DNA of 64,000 nucleotides, from the NCBI GenBank assembly GCA_030697205.1, contig JAUYQP010000013.1, forward strand, positions 186,001-250,000. The letters run 5' to 3'. The stretch comes from Mycobacteriales bacterium (GTDB lineage Bacteria; Actinomycetota; Actinomycetes; Mycobacteriales; SCTD01). Position 1 is the stretch's first letter; every line of letters begins with the position of its first letter. This document shows, piece by piece, positions 14,989 to 23,314 of the stretch. The position numbers and the translations under genes were made by a program. Under the pieces are notes generated by a model that did not search any database, was not told where the DNA came from, and was given only the letters and a program-made list of their open reading frames with translations.

Positions 14989-16950
14989 GTGACGCAGCAG
15001 ACCGGCCTCGATGCCCTGTCGACCGAGAACCGCCGCTTCGACCCGCCTGCCGACCTGGCCGCGCACGCCAACGTCACCGCGGACGCCTACGAGCACGCGG
15101 CCAAGGACCGGCTCGGCTTCTGGGAGGAGCAGGCGCAGCGCCTCGAGTGGGCGACGCCGTGGACCGAGGTGCTCGACTGGCAGCCGCCCTTCGCCCGCTG
15201 GTTCGTCTGCGGGGAGCTCAACGTCGCGGTCAACTGCGTCGACCGCCACGTCGCCGCTGGCCACGGCGACCGGGTCGCGATCCACTGGGTCGGCGAGCCC
15301 GAGGGCGACCGCCGTGACCTCACCTACGCCGACCTGCAGCGCGAGGTCTGCCAGGCGGCCAACGCGCTCACCGACCTCGGGGTCCGCGCCGGCGACCGGG
15401 TCTGCCTCTACCTCCCGATGATCCCCGAGGCGATCGTGGCGATGCTCGCCTGCGCGCGCCTCGGCGCCCCCCACAGCGTGGTCTTCGGGGGCTTCAGCTC
15501 GCAGTCGCTCGTCGACCGGATCACCGACGCCGACGCGCGCTTCGTCATCACCGCCGACGGCGGCTACCGCCGCGGTGCGCCGTCGGCGCTCAAGCCCGCG
15601 GTGGACGAGGCGCTGGCCCGCTGCCCGGGGGTCGAGAAGGTGCTGGTGGTCCGTCGTACCGGCCAGGAGGTCGGCTGGGACGACACCCGCGACGTGTGGT
15701 GGCACGACGTGGTGGACGCTGCCAGCGAGACCCACGAGGCCGAGGCCTTCGACAGCGAGCACCCGCTGTTCCTGCTCTACACCTCCGGCACGACCGGCAA
15801 GCCGAAGGGCATCCTGCACACCACCGGCGGCTACCTCACGCAGGTCGCCTGGACCCACCAGGCCGTCTTCGACCTCAAGCCCGAGACCGACGTCTACTGG
15901 TGCACCGCCGACATCGGCTGGGTGACCGGGCACTCGTACGTCGCCTACGGCCCGCTGGCCAACGGCGCGACGCAGGTGCTCTACGAGGGCACTCCCGACG
16001 CGGGTGGCCAGGACCGGTGGTGGCGCATCGTCGCCGAGCTCGGCGTGACGATCCTCTACACCGCACCGACGGCGATCCGGACCTTCATGAAGTGGGGCGA
16101 CGAGCTGCCGGGAGCCCACGACCTCTCGAGCCTCAGGGTCCTCGGCAGCGTCGGTGAGCCGATCAACCCGGAGGCCTGGATGTGGTACCGCCGGGTCATC
16201 GGCGGCGACCGGTGCCCGATCGTGGACACCTGGTGGCAGACCGAGACCGGGGCGATGATGATCAGCCCGCTGCCGGGGGTGACGTCGTGCAAGCCGGGGT
16301 CGGCGATGGGGCCGCTGCCGGGCGTCTCGGTCGACATCGTCGACGGCAACGGCAACCCCGCGCAAGCCGGATTCCTCACCCTCGACGAGCCGTGGCCGGC
16401 GATGCTGCGCGGCATCTGGGGAGACGAGGAGCGCTTCCGCGAGACCTACTGGAGCCGCTTCGAGGGTCGCTACTTCGCCGGTGACGGCGCCAAGTGGGAC
16501 GACGACCAGGTGCTGTGGCTGCTCGGCCGCGTCGACGACGTCATGAACGTCAGCGGCCACCGCATCTCCACCACCGAGGTCGAGTCGGCGCTGGTCAGCC
16601 ACCCGTCGGTCGCCGAGGCCGCGGTCGTCGGCGCCGAGGATCCCACCACCGGTCAGGCGATCGTCGCCTTCGTCACCGTGCGCGGCGACGTCGCCGACGA
16701 CGTGTCCGGCGGTGAGGCCTTCGCCCAGGAGCTGCGCGACCACGTCGCGAAGGAGATCGGGCCGATCGCCAAGCCGCGCCAGATCCTCATCACGCCCGAG
16801 CTGCCCAAGACCCGCAGCGGCAAGATCATGCGCCGGCTGCTGCGCGACGTCGCGGAGCACCGCGAGCTCGGTGACGTGACGACGCTGGCCGACCCGACGG
16901 TCGTCAACGCCATCAATGACAAGATGGGGTCATCCAGCGCGGAGGACTGA
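14989..16950 (+). CDS. acs: Acetyl-CoA synthetase
   Basis: This 653-residue AMP-forming enzyme turns acetate, ATP and CoA into acetyl-CoA. The adenylation motif LLYTSGTTGKPKGIL, the WWQTETGAMM motif, GRVDDVMNVSGHRISTTEVE and the C-terminal PKTRSGKIMRRLLRD are all intact. The lysine in the last is the site acetylated in homologues to switch the enzyme off. Length is normal. It lies downstream of two monocarboxylate symporters, so this segment imports and activates acetate. A clear ribosome site GGAGGA precedes the GTG start. It matches Rv3667 (acsA) in order and strand. Confidence 0.97.
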   Translation: MTQQTGLDALSTENRRFDPPADLAAHANVTADAYEHAAKDRLGFWEEQAQRLEWATPWTEVLDWQPPFARWFVCGELNVAVNCVDRHVAAGHGDRVAIHWVGEPEGDRRDLTYADLQREVCQAANALTDLGVRAGDRVCLYLPMIPEAIVAMLACARLGAPHSVVFGGFSSQSLVDRITDADARFVITADGGYRRGAPSALKPAVDEALARCPGVEKVLVVRRTGQEVGWDDTRDVWWHDVVDAASETHEAEAFDSEHPLFLLYTSGTTGKPKGILHTTGGYLTQVAWTHQAVFDLKPETDVYWCTADIGWVTGHSYVAYGPLANGATQVLYEGTPDAGGQDRWWRIVAELGVTILYTAPTAIRTFMKWGDELPGAHDLSSLRVLGSVGEPINPEAWMWYRRVIGGDRCPIVDTWWQTETGAMMISPLPGVTSCKPGSAMGPLPGVSVDIVDGNGNPAQAGFLTLDEPWPAMLRGIWGDEERFRETYWSRFEGRYFAGDGAKWDDDQVLWLLGRVDDVMNVSGHRISTTEVESALVSHPSVAEAAVVGAEDPTTGQAIVAFVTVRGDVADDVSGGEAFAQELRDHVAKEIGPIAKPRQILITPELPKTRSGKIMRRLLRDVAEHRELGDVTTLADPTVVNAINDKMGSSSAED

Positions 16951-17016
16951 CTCCCTGCTGGCGGTGTGCCGGGAAGCCTGGTCGGCGGTCCGATGCCGCC
17001 TGCCCCGAGGAGAACC

Positions 17017-18177
17017 GTGCGTTTCGCCGACTACCTGCGCGTCGAGCGCAACGGCGGGCTCGTCATGCTCGCCGCCACCGCCCTGGCGCTGGTCGTCGCA
17101 AACACCGTGCTCGCCGGTCCCTACGACGACCTGCGCCACCTGACCTTCGGGGTCGAGGCGCTCGACGCGCGACTGCCGCTCGAGGCCTGGGTCGCCGACG
17201 GGCTGCTCGCGATCTTCTTCTTCGTCGCGGGCCTCGAGGTCAAGCGCGAGCTGGTCGTCGGCGAGCTCGCCGACCGCAAGCTCGCTGCGCTGCCCGCGCT
17301 CGCGGCACTCGGCGGCATGGTGGTGCCAGCGCTGGTCTACCTCGCCGTGACCGCCGGGTCGGACGGGGCCGGTCGCGGCTGGGCCGTGCCCGTAGCGACC
17401 GACATCGCCTTCGCCCTCGCCGTCCTCGCGGTCTTCGGCGCCCGCGCGCCGATCTCGCTACGCGTGCTCCTGCTGAGCCTCGCCGTCGTCGACGACCTGG
17501 GTGCGATCGCGCTGATCGCCGTGCTCTTCACCGACGACCTCGAGCTCCTCCCGCTCGCCGGCGCGGTCGCGCTGCTGGTGGCCTACGCCGCCCTCGTGCG
17601 CCGCAACCGCACACCCTGGTGGCTCGTCGTCCCTCTTGCCGTCGCCGTATGGCTCTGCGTCCACGCCTCCGGGGTGCACGCCACGGTCGCCGGCGTGGCC
17701 CTCGGGCTGCTGACCCGGGTGCACCGCAGGGACGGGGAGATGGAGTCGCCGGCCGAGCGGCTCGAGCACCGGCTGCAGCCGTGGTCCGCGGGGCTGATCG
17801 TCCCGCTGTTCGCCTTCACCGCCGCCGGCGTCGCGGTCTCCGGCGACGCGCTGCGCGACGTCGTCACCGAGCCGGTCGGGCTCGGCATCGCGCTCGGCCT
17901 CGTCGTCGGCAAGCTGGTCGGCGTGCTCGGGGGCGCGGCGCTGGCCGTGCGGCTCGGCCTCGCCGCGCTGCCGGAGTCGCTGCGGTGGCGCGACGTCGCC
18001 GCCGTCGCCGTGCTGGCCGGGTGCGGCTTCACCGTGAGCCTGCTGATCGCCCAGCTGGCCTTCGACGGCGCCGTGGCCGAGCTCGCCACCGTCTCCGTCC
18101 TCGTCGCGAGCACGCTGGCGGCCGTCACCGGAGCCCTCGCCCTGCGCCTCGCGCGTCCGGAGCCCGCCGCCCGCTGA
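17017..18177 (+). CDS. nhaA: Na+/H+ antiporter NhaA
   Basis: This 386-residue, 12-helix antiporter exchanges cytoplasmic Na+ for H+. It shows the twin aspartate motif in LLSLAVVDDLGAIALIAVLF, the upstream VPVATDIAFALAVLAVFG and the family start FADYLRVERNGGLVML. I chose the GTG at 17017 since GAGGAG at 17007-17012 lies 4 nt before it; the longer frame from 16966 has no site and adds unrelated residues. It may balance sodium brought in by the symporters upstream. There is no obvious promoter between acs and this gene, so it may be read from the acs promoter. Confidence 0.94.
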   Translation: MRFADYLRVERNGGLVMLAATALALVVANTVLAGPYDDLRHLTFGVEALDARLPLEAWVADGLLAIFFFVAGLEVKRELVVGELADRKLAALPALAALGGMVVPALVYLAVTAGSDGAGRGWAVPVATDIAFALAVLAVFGARAPISLRVLLLSLAVVDDLGAIALIAVLFTDDLELLPLAGAVALLVAYAALVRRNRTPWWLVVPLAVAVWLCVHASGVHATVAGVALGLLTRVHRRDGEMESPAERLEHRLQPWSAGLIVPLFAFTAAGVAVSGDALRDVVTEPVGLGIALGLVVGKLVGVLGGAALAVRLGLAALPESLRWRDVAAVAVLAGCGFTVSLLIAQLAFDGAVAELATVSVLVASTLAAVTGALALRLARPEPAAR

Positions 18178-18222
18178 GCGGGCAGTTCTCCCGATCGGGC
18201 TCTCCGAGGAGCGGGGCACCAC

Positions 18223-18228
18223 TAGATT
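18223..18228 (+). promoter_or_regulatory. -10 box of the REC-GGDEF gene (leaderless)
   Basis: TAGATT, 7 nt, then the GTG at 18236. Confidence 0.65.
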
Positions 18229-18235
18229 GCGCGGC

Positions 18236-19135
18236 GTGGACGACCGCCCGGTGGTGCTGCTCGCGGAGGACAGCCCGACCGTGCGCGCGCTCGTCCGCGT
18301 CGAGCTCGAGGACGCCGGCTACGCCGTCGTCGAGGCCGCTGACGGCCGCGTCGCCGTCGACCTCGCCCGTCAGAGCGCCCCGTCGGTGGTGCTGCTCGAC
18401 GTGGAGATGCCGGTGCTCGACGGCTACGGCGTGATCGCGGAGCTCAAGGTCGATCCTGCGACCCGCGACGTGCCGGTGGTCATCCTCACCGGCCAGGCCG
18501 ACCTGGTGAAGGCCCTCGACGCCGGGGCGCACGACTTCGTCCGCAAGCCCCCGCAGCAGGGCGAGCTGCGGGCCCGGGTCGCCGCGGCGGTCCGGGTGAA
18601 GGTGCTGCAGGACGAGCTGCGCGCCCGCGCCGACGAGCTCGAGCGGGTCAGCCGCACCGACCACCTCACCGGCCTGCACAACCGCCGCCACATCGAGGAG
18701 CACCTGCGCAGGCTGCGCTCCGGGGCGCGGCGCCACGGCTACCCCCTCGCCGTGCTGGTCATCGACGTCGACCACTTCAAGCAGGTCAACGACACCCTCG
18801 GTCACGCCGGCGGCGACGAGGTGCTCATCGAGGTCGCCCGCCGCCTCGGGGCGACCGTTCGCCGCGAGGACCTGGTCGGCCGGTGGGGCGGCGAGGAGTT
18901 CATCGTGCTGGCGCCGCACACGGACCTGCCTGCCGCGGCAGCGCTGGGCGAGCGGCTGCGGATGGCCGTCGGCGGGACCCCCGTCCTGGGTGGTGGTCGC
19001 GCGCTCACCGTGACGATCAGCGTCGGCGCGGCCGCCGGCGACGGTGACGACGACCTGGTCGTACAGGCCGACCGCCACCTCTACGCCGCCAAGGCCGCGG
19101 GCCGCGACCGGGTCGAGGCCGACGCCACCGTGTGA
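18236..19135 (+). CDS. Response regulator diguanylate cyclase (REC-GGDEF)
   Basis: A 299-residue protein with an N-terminal receiver (acceptor in LLDVEMPVLDGYG, Lys in FVRKPP), a short helical linker (about residues 120-140) and a GGDEF domain from DHLTGLHNRRH. The active site is WGGEEF, a functional variant. An RxxD inhibitory site (RRED) lies five residues before it, so product feedback is likely. It makes cyclic di-GMP. The cognate kinase is not adjacent. An RsiG homologue that probably binds cyclic di-GMP is encoded 7 kb downstream. The GTG start is set by the leaderless promoter. Confidence 0.93.
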   Translation: MDDRPVVLLAEDSPTVRALVRVELEDAGYAVVEAADGRVAVDLARQSAPSVVLLDVEMPVLDGYGVIAELKVDPATRDVPVVILTGQADLVKALDAGAHDFVRKPPQQGELRARVAAAVRVKVLQDELRARADELERVSRTDHLTGLHNRRHIEEHLRRLRSGARRHGYPLAVLVIDVDHFKQVNDTLGHAGGDEVLIEVARRLGATVRREDLVGRWGGEEFIVLAPHTDLPAAAALGERLRMAVGGTPVLGGGRALTVTISVGAAAGDGDDDLVVQADRHLYAAKAAGRDRVEADATV

Positions 19136-19215
19136 CCGGCGAGCGGGCCGGGTAGGCCGACAGCACGACCGACCCGCGGGTGGGTCGGCGTACGACCGAC
19201 CCGGAGGTTCCCGCC

Positions 19216-19257
19216 ATGACCGCGCCCGACCCCGCACCCGAGAGGGACGACCAGTGA
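19216..19257 (+). CDS. Possible 13-codon leader ORF coupled to the holin-like gene
   Basis: ATG at 19216 is preceded by GGAGG (19203-19207) at 8 nt and reads MTAPDPAPERDDQ, ending in a TGA that overlaps the GTG of the next gene (GTGA). The ribosome site ahead of this tiny frame is better than the one ahead of the downstream gene, so its translation may deliver ribosomes to that gene. No known peptide family is evident. Confidence 0.4.
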   Translation: MTAPDPAPERDDQ

Positions 19258-19661
19258 CGGCCCGGCAGGCCGACGACCTGACCGTCGAGCCGTCCCTCGG
19301 CCAGCTGGTGTCCACGGCCACGGCCGACCTGTCCGAGCTGCTCCGCAAGGAGGTCCAGCTCGCCAAGCTCGAGATCACCCAGGAGGTGGTCCGGGCCGGC
19401 AAGGGCGCCGGCATGCTCGGCGGGGCGGGCGTCGCAGCGGGACTGGGAGCGCTCTTCCTCACCATCGCGCTCGCCTTCGCGATCGGCAGCGCGGTCGGCC
19501 TCGGCTGGGGCTTCGCGATCGTCGGGCTGCTCTACCTCGTGGCCGCCGGTGCGCTGGCGCTGACGGGCAAGAAGGGCCTGTCGCGGCTGGGCCCGCCGCG
19601 CCGCACCATCGAGACGGTCAAGGACGACCTCGACTGGGCGAAGCACCCCACGCACACCTGA
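19254..19661 (+). CDS. Phage-holin-family (DUF1469) membrane protein
   Basis: The protein has 135 residues. An N-terminal amphipathic region (LGQLVSTATADLSELLRKEVQLAKLEITQEV) is followed by two hydrophobic helices (about residues 58-80 and 83-103) and a charged tail. This is the layout of the DUF1469/holin-superfamily-III proteins common in actinobacteria. These are cellular membrane proteins of unknown role, not phage lysis genes. Position and strand equal Rv3669. The GTG start overlaps a 13-codon upstream frame. Confidence 0.85.
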   Translation: MTARQADDLTVEPSLGQLVSTATADLSELLRKEVQLAKLEITQEVVRAGKGAGMLGGAGVAAGLGALFLTIALAFAIGSAVGLGWGFAIVGLLYLVAAGALALTGKKGLSRLGPPRRTIETVKDDLDWAKHPTHT

Positions 19662-19696
19662 CGGGCGGCCCGCGGGCGTGTGACACCCTCGGCGCC

Positions 19697-20605
19697 ATGC
19701 CGCCCGAGGAGTCCGTCGCGCTGGTCGACGGCCCGTGGCGGCACCGCGAGGTCACGGCCAACGGCATCCGCTTCCATGTCGCAGAGTGCGGCCCGGCCGA
19801 CGGCCCGCTCATCCTGCTGCTGCACGGCTTCCCGGAGTTCTGGTGGAGCTGGCGCCACCAGCTCGAGGCGCTCGGCGCTGCGGGCTACCGCGCGGTCGCG
19901 CCCGACCTGCGCGGCTACGGCGCGTCCGACAAGCCGCCTCGCGGGTACGACCAGTACACGCTGTCCTCCGACGTCGCCGGGATGGTCCGGGCGCTCGGCG
20001 CGCACGACGCGGTCCTCGTCGGGCACGACTGGGGCGGCTTCCTCGCCTGGGCCGTCGCGACCCTTCACCCACGGGTCGTGCGCTCCCTCGTGGTCCTCGC
20101 CGCACCGCACCCGCTGCGGTTCCGCCAGGCCCTGCGCAGCGACCTGGCCCAGGCGCGCGCGTCGTCGTACATCGGGTTCTTCCAGCTGCCCAAGGCGCCC
20201 GAGGCGCGGCTGGTGCGCGACGACGGCGCCTACGTCGCCGAGCTGCTGCACCGCTGGGGCGGGCCGGGCTTCCCCGACGCGGAGACCGAGGCGCGCTGCC
20301 GCGAGGCCATCCAGGTGCCCGCCGTCGCGAACTGCTCGCTGGAGTGGTACCGCTGGGCCGCGCGCTCGCTGACCCGGCCGTCGGGGCAGCGCTTCACCCG
20401 GCTGCTCGAGCGCGGCGTGACCGTGCCGACGCTGCAGCTGCACGGGGCGCTCGACACCTGCCTGCTGCCGACGTCCGCCCACGGCTCGGGTCACTACGTG
20501 CGCGCGCCCTACGAGCTGCGGGTCCTCGACGGGCTCGGGCACTTCGTGCACGAGGAGGACCCCGAGCTCGTCACCGAGCTGCTGCTCGAGCATGCGGGCG
20601 CGTGA
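19697..20605 (+). CDS. Alpha/beta hydrolase, epoxide hydrolase-like (EphE type)
   Basis: This 302-residue hydrolase has the oxyanion motif LLHGFPEFWWSWRHQL, the nucleophile motif VGHDWGGFLAW with Asp as nucleophile, and a C-terminal His in LDGLGHFVHEE. An aspartate nucleophile with the HGFPE motif is typical of epoxide hydrolases and related dehalogenases. It is the positional match of ephE (Rv3670). A degenerate -10 (CACCCT) lies 7 nt before the ATG. Its stop overlaps the DUF309 start by 14 nt. The natural substrate is unknown. Confidence 0.9.
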   Translation: MPPEESVALVDGPWRHREVTANGIRFHVAECGPADGPLILLLHGFPEFWWSWRHQLEALGAAGYRAVAPDLRGYGASDKPPRGYDQYTLSSDVAGMVRALGAHDAVLVGHDWGGFLAWAVATLHPRVVRSLVVLAAPHPLRFRQALRSDLAQARASSYIGFFQLPKAPEARLVRDDGAYVAELLHRWGGPGFPDAETEARCREAIQVPAVANCSLEWYRWAARSLTRPSGQRFTRLLERGVTVPTLQLHGALDTCLLPTSAHGSGHYVRAPYELRVLDGLGHFVHEEDPELVTELLLEHAGA

Positions 20606-20966
20606 CCGGCTGGGCCGACCGGTCCCGGTGGACTCCCCCGACGCCGTCCTCGACCCGCCGTCCGTGCCGCTGTCCGAGGCACTCGAGCTTGCCCGCACGC
20701 TGGCCGCTGTGGGCCGGTGGTACTCCGCGCACGACGTGCTGGAGGAGGCCTGGAAGGCCGACCGTGACGGCCCGTGGCAGGGGCTCGCGCAGGTCTGCGT
20801 CGGCATGACCCACCTCCAGCGCGGCAACGCCGTCGGAGGCGCCCGCCTCCTGCGCCGCGGCGCCGCCACCCTCGCGGGGCACGCCGACCACGCCGGGCTG
20901 GCGCGCCGGGCCGAGGACGCCGCCGCCCGGGCCGAGTCCGGCGACCTGCCGACCCTGGCCCTCTAG
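20592..20966 (+). CDS. DUF309 family protein
   Basis: The protein has 124 residues. The core GRWYSAHDVLEEAWKADRDGPWQGLAQVCVGMTHLQRGN is the recognisable DUF309 signature, a small helical domain with conserved His, Glu and Trp of unknown function. It begins inside the end of the hydrolase gene and so is probably translated by coupling. DUF309 proteins are widespread but uncharacterised; no role can be deduced here. Confidence 0.88.
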   Translation: MRARDRLGRPVPVDSPDAVLDPPSVPLSEALELARTLAAVGRWYSAHDVLEEAWKADRDGPWQGLAQVCVGMTHLQRGNAVGGARLLRRGAATLAGHADHAGLARRAEDAAARAESGDLPTLAL

Positions 20967-20980
20967 CCTTCGCCCGCCAC

Positions 20981-21457
20981 ATAGCCGGCGACCTCACGCG
21001 GCTGTCGGAGTTCCTGCCGTGGCCGGCGCGCACCGACACCGCCGAGGGCGCAGCCGCGTGGCTGGCCCCCTACGAGACCGGTGACGAGGGCCGGGTCGTC
21101 GCTGCCGGGGCGTGGCACGGCGACGAGCTGGTCGGCGGGATCGTGCTCTTCCGCCACGACCCCGCAGCAGCGACCGTCGAGCTCGGCTGCTGGGTGACGG
21201 CGCCGGCCGAGGGCACCGGAGTCGTGCGGGCCGCCTGCGTCGAGGGGCTCCGCACGGCGCGCGACGAGCTCCGGGCGGAGCGGGTCACCTGGCAGTGCGA
21301 CCCGCGCAACGAGCGGTCCTTCGGCCTGGCCCGCCGGGTCGGGTTCGTCCACGAGGGGACGCTTCGCTCGGCGTACGTCCTGCGGGGTGAGCGGACCGAC
21401 GTCGCTGTGCTGGGACTCGTGGGCGGGGAGATCGACCGGGCGGTGTCAGGCAGCTGA
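20981..21457 (+). pseudogene. 5'-truncated GNAT (RimJ/RimL-type) acetyltransferase
   Basis: The frame encodes RLSEFLPWPARTDTAEGAAAWL, an acetyl-CoA-binding core (ELGCWVTAPAEGTGVVRAAC) and the C-terminal DPRNERSFGLARRVGFVHEGTLRSAYV, all typical of RimJ/RimL N-acetyltransferases. The first beta strand of the fold (about 20 residues, usually LxLRPxxxxDA) is missing. No ATG, GTG or TTG occurs in frame between the DUF309 stop and residue 60 or so. A TAGCCT -10-like box lies at 20964-20969, but no start codon is found 6-8 nt after it. The gene has probably lost its 5' end, unless an unusual start is used. It converges on and overlaps the next gene by 12 bp. Confidence 0.6.
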
Positions 21458-21982
21458 GCTGCGCTGCTCCGCGGCGAGCGCGAGGTTGTCGAGGAAGGCC
21501 TCGGCCATGGACTGCAGGGCGCAGACCGTGAGCCGGCTGCCGGAGACGTCGGCGGAGGTGAGCTCGAGCGCGGCGAAGGTCGACGGCGTGCCGTCGGCGC
21601 CGGGGGCGTAGGCGAGGGTGAGCTCGCCGGCGGTCAGCGGCAGGCCAGGGCCGGCCCACTCGAAGCGGGTGACGAACGACGTCGGGGTACGTCGCGGCGG
21701 CAGTGCTCGCACGGCGGCCGACGTCGAGGACTCGGACGAAGGGAGTTCGGCCTCGACGAGGACCCGGCCGCCGGCGTCACCGACGCGACGGACGCCGGGC
21801 CACAGGTCCATGGCGGTGGGTCCCGCGAGCAGCAGCGCAGTGCTGGTGGGGTCGGCGGCGATGCGGCGGCTGGCCCGGGTGGTGGTGCGCTCGCCGGTGC
21901 CGGTCTGGGCGGCATGGGCGGCGGCCAGCGCGGAGGCCGCTCCCACCGGGAGTCCGAGGGCGCGCGGACGGTCCACGGTCAC
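21446..21982 (-). CDS. Conserved hypothetical protein, SRPBCC-like
   Basis: This 178-residue soluble protein has no motif I can name firmly. The pattern of strands around LWPGVRRVGDAGGRVLVEAELP, FVTRFEWAGPGLPLTAGELTLAY and a long C-terminal helix (LTVCALQSMAEAFLDNLALAAEQR) resembles the START/SRPBCC fold seen in polyketide-cyclase-like proteins. The GTG at 21982 is chosen because GGAGGTG stands 5 nt upstream; a longer reading has no site. A direct ligand or role cannot be stated. Confidence 0.65.
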   Translation of the reverse strand: MTVDRPRALGLPVGAASALAAAHAAQTGTGERTTTRASRRIAADPTSTALLLAGPTAMDLWPGVRRVGDAGGRVLVEAELPSSESSTSAAVRALPPRRTPTSFVTRFEWAGPGLPLTAGELTLAYAPGADGTPSTFAALELTSADVSGSRLTVCALQSMAEAFLDNLALAAEQRSSAA

Positions 21983-22079
21983 GACGCACCTCCTCCCGCC
22001 GACCGCTGGTGGCCGACTGCTTGCAAGAGTAAGCACTCTGCAACCACCGCGTCGAGCAGGCGCCGCTGTGAGGACCGAC

Positions 22080-23264
22080 TCAGTCGCAGGACTGGGTGCT
22101 GACGCGCGTGGTCGCGGTGGCCCCGGCGCGCGCGTCGGAGGCCACCTCGGCCGCGGTCAGGGCGTAGCCGGTCTCGGGGTCGTCGGCAGCGGCGGCGAAG
22201 ATCACGCCCAGCACCTTGCCCTGCGTGTCGATGAGCGGCCCGCCGGAGTTGCCCGGCTGCACCCGCCCGCGCAGCGCGTAGATCTCGCGGACGACCGTGC
22301 TGCGCTGGTAGATGTCGGGCCCGCGAGCCTTCTGGGTGCGGGCGATGCGGGCGGCGTCGGCGCGGAACGGCCCGTCGTTAGGGTAGCCGACGACGACCGC
22401 GCTCTGCCCCGTGGAGGCCGGGCCGGTGAAGGCCAGCGGCGAGCGGCCGAGGCCCGGCACCCGCAGCACCGCGATGTCGCGGCCCGGGTCGTAGAGGACG
22501 ACGGTGGCGCGGATCTTGCGGTCACCGACCTCGACGTCGGGGTCGCGCACGCCTGCGACGACGTGGGCGTTGGTCATGACCCGCTCGGGGGCGTAGACGA
22601 AGCCGGTGCCCTCGATGCGGCGCTGGCAGTCCTCCGCGACACCGGTGATCTTGAGGACCTCGTCGCGCACGGACTGCACGGCCGCGGACCGCGCGAGCGC
22701 CGGGTCCGGCGGGTCGACGTCGGCGGCCTCGGTCGGGGCGAGACCGCCGAACACCTCCGGGAAGCCACGGTCGTCGATGAGGGCGCGGAAGTCGGCGAAG
22801 AAGCGCTTGCCGGCCGCCGGCACCGCGTCGTCGACGATGGCCAGGACCTGCGAGCGGCGCACCTGCGACGCCAGCCCGGTGAAGGGCGACGAGGCGACCG
22901 CGGTCCCGACCAGCCACGCCACGAGCAGCAGCGAGACGACGCTGATCGCCCCGCCGGCGAAGGCGTCGACGACCCGCGCCGGCTTCCACGTCAGCCGCCG
23001 CCGCAGGGCCGCGCCGACCATCGTCGCGACGACCTGGCCGACGATCGCGAGGAAGAAGACCGCCCCGAGGCCGACCGCCGCGGTCGGCAGCCCGTCGAAG
23101 GCGGAGGTGCGCGCGAGGTCCGGCGCGATCTTGGCCCCGAGCACCCCGCCGCCGAGGAAGCCCACGAACGACAGCACCCCGACGACGAAGCCCTGGCGGT
23201 AGCCGGACACGGCGAACAGCAGCGAGGCTCCGAGGAGCACGAGGTCGAGCAGGTCGCCGCGCAC
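22080..23264 (-). CDS. marP: MarP-family membrane-anchored serine protease
   Basis: The protein has 394 residues. Four N-terminal helices form a CvpA-like membrane domain (about residues 1-125). They are followed by a trypsin-like protease with His in MTNAHVV, Asp in GRDIAVLRV and Ser in GNSGGPLID. Cysteines in EDCQRR and at the extreme C-terminus (QSCD) match the disulfide that activates M. tuberculosis MarP (Rv3671c) under oxidising conditions. MarP is needed there for acid resistance and cleaves a peptidoglycan hydrolase. TAGGTT lies 6 nt before the GTG start. The three following genes on this strand keep the mycobacterial order. Confidence 0.95.
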   Translation of the reverse strand: MRGDLLDLVLLGASLLFAVSGYRQGFVVGVLSFVGFLGGGVLGAKIAPDLARTSAFDGLPTAAVGLGAVFFLAIVGQVVATMVGAALRRRLTWKPARVVDAFAGGAISVVSLLLVAWLVGTAVASSPFTGLASQVRRSQVLAIVDDAVPAAGKRFFADFRALIDDRGFPEVFGGLAPTEAADVDPPDPALARSAAVQSVRDEVLKITGVAEDCQRRIEGTGFVYAPERVMTNAHVVAGVRDPDVEVGDRKIRATVVLYDPGRDIAVLRVPGLGRSPLAFTGPASTGQSAVVVGYPNDGPFRADAARIARTQKARGPDIYQRSTVVREIYALRGRVQPGNSGGPLIDTQGKVLGVIFAAAADDPETGYALTAAEVASDARAGATATTRVSTQSCD

Positions 23265-23270
23265 CGTCAG

Positions 23271-23276
23271 AACCTA
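23271..23276 (-). promoter_or_regulatory. -10 box of marP (leaderless)
   Basis: The minus strand reads TAGGTT, then 6 nt, then the GTG at 23264. Confidence 0.6.
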
Positions 23277-23314
23277 TGCCGTACGACGATCACGCGCGGC
23301 GTCACACCGGACCG

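Noticed and set aside
13086-15077. A minus-strand frame of 663 codons antisense to the second symporter
   Set aside because: Its His/Glu/Gly/Arg-rich text is the shadow of the symporter gene.
19216-19661. The holin-family gene as a phage remnant
   Set aside because: DUF1469 proteins are common chromosomal genes in actinobacteria, this one is in the Rv3669 place, and no phage genes are near.
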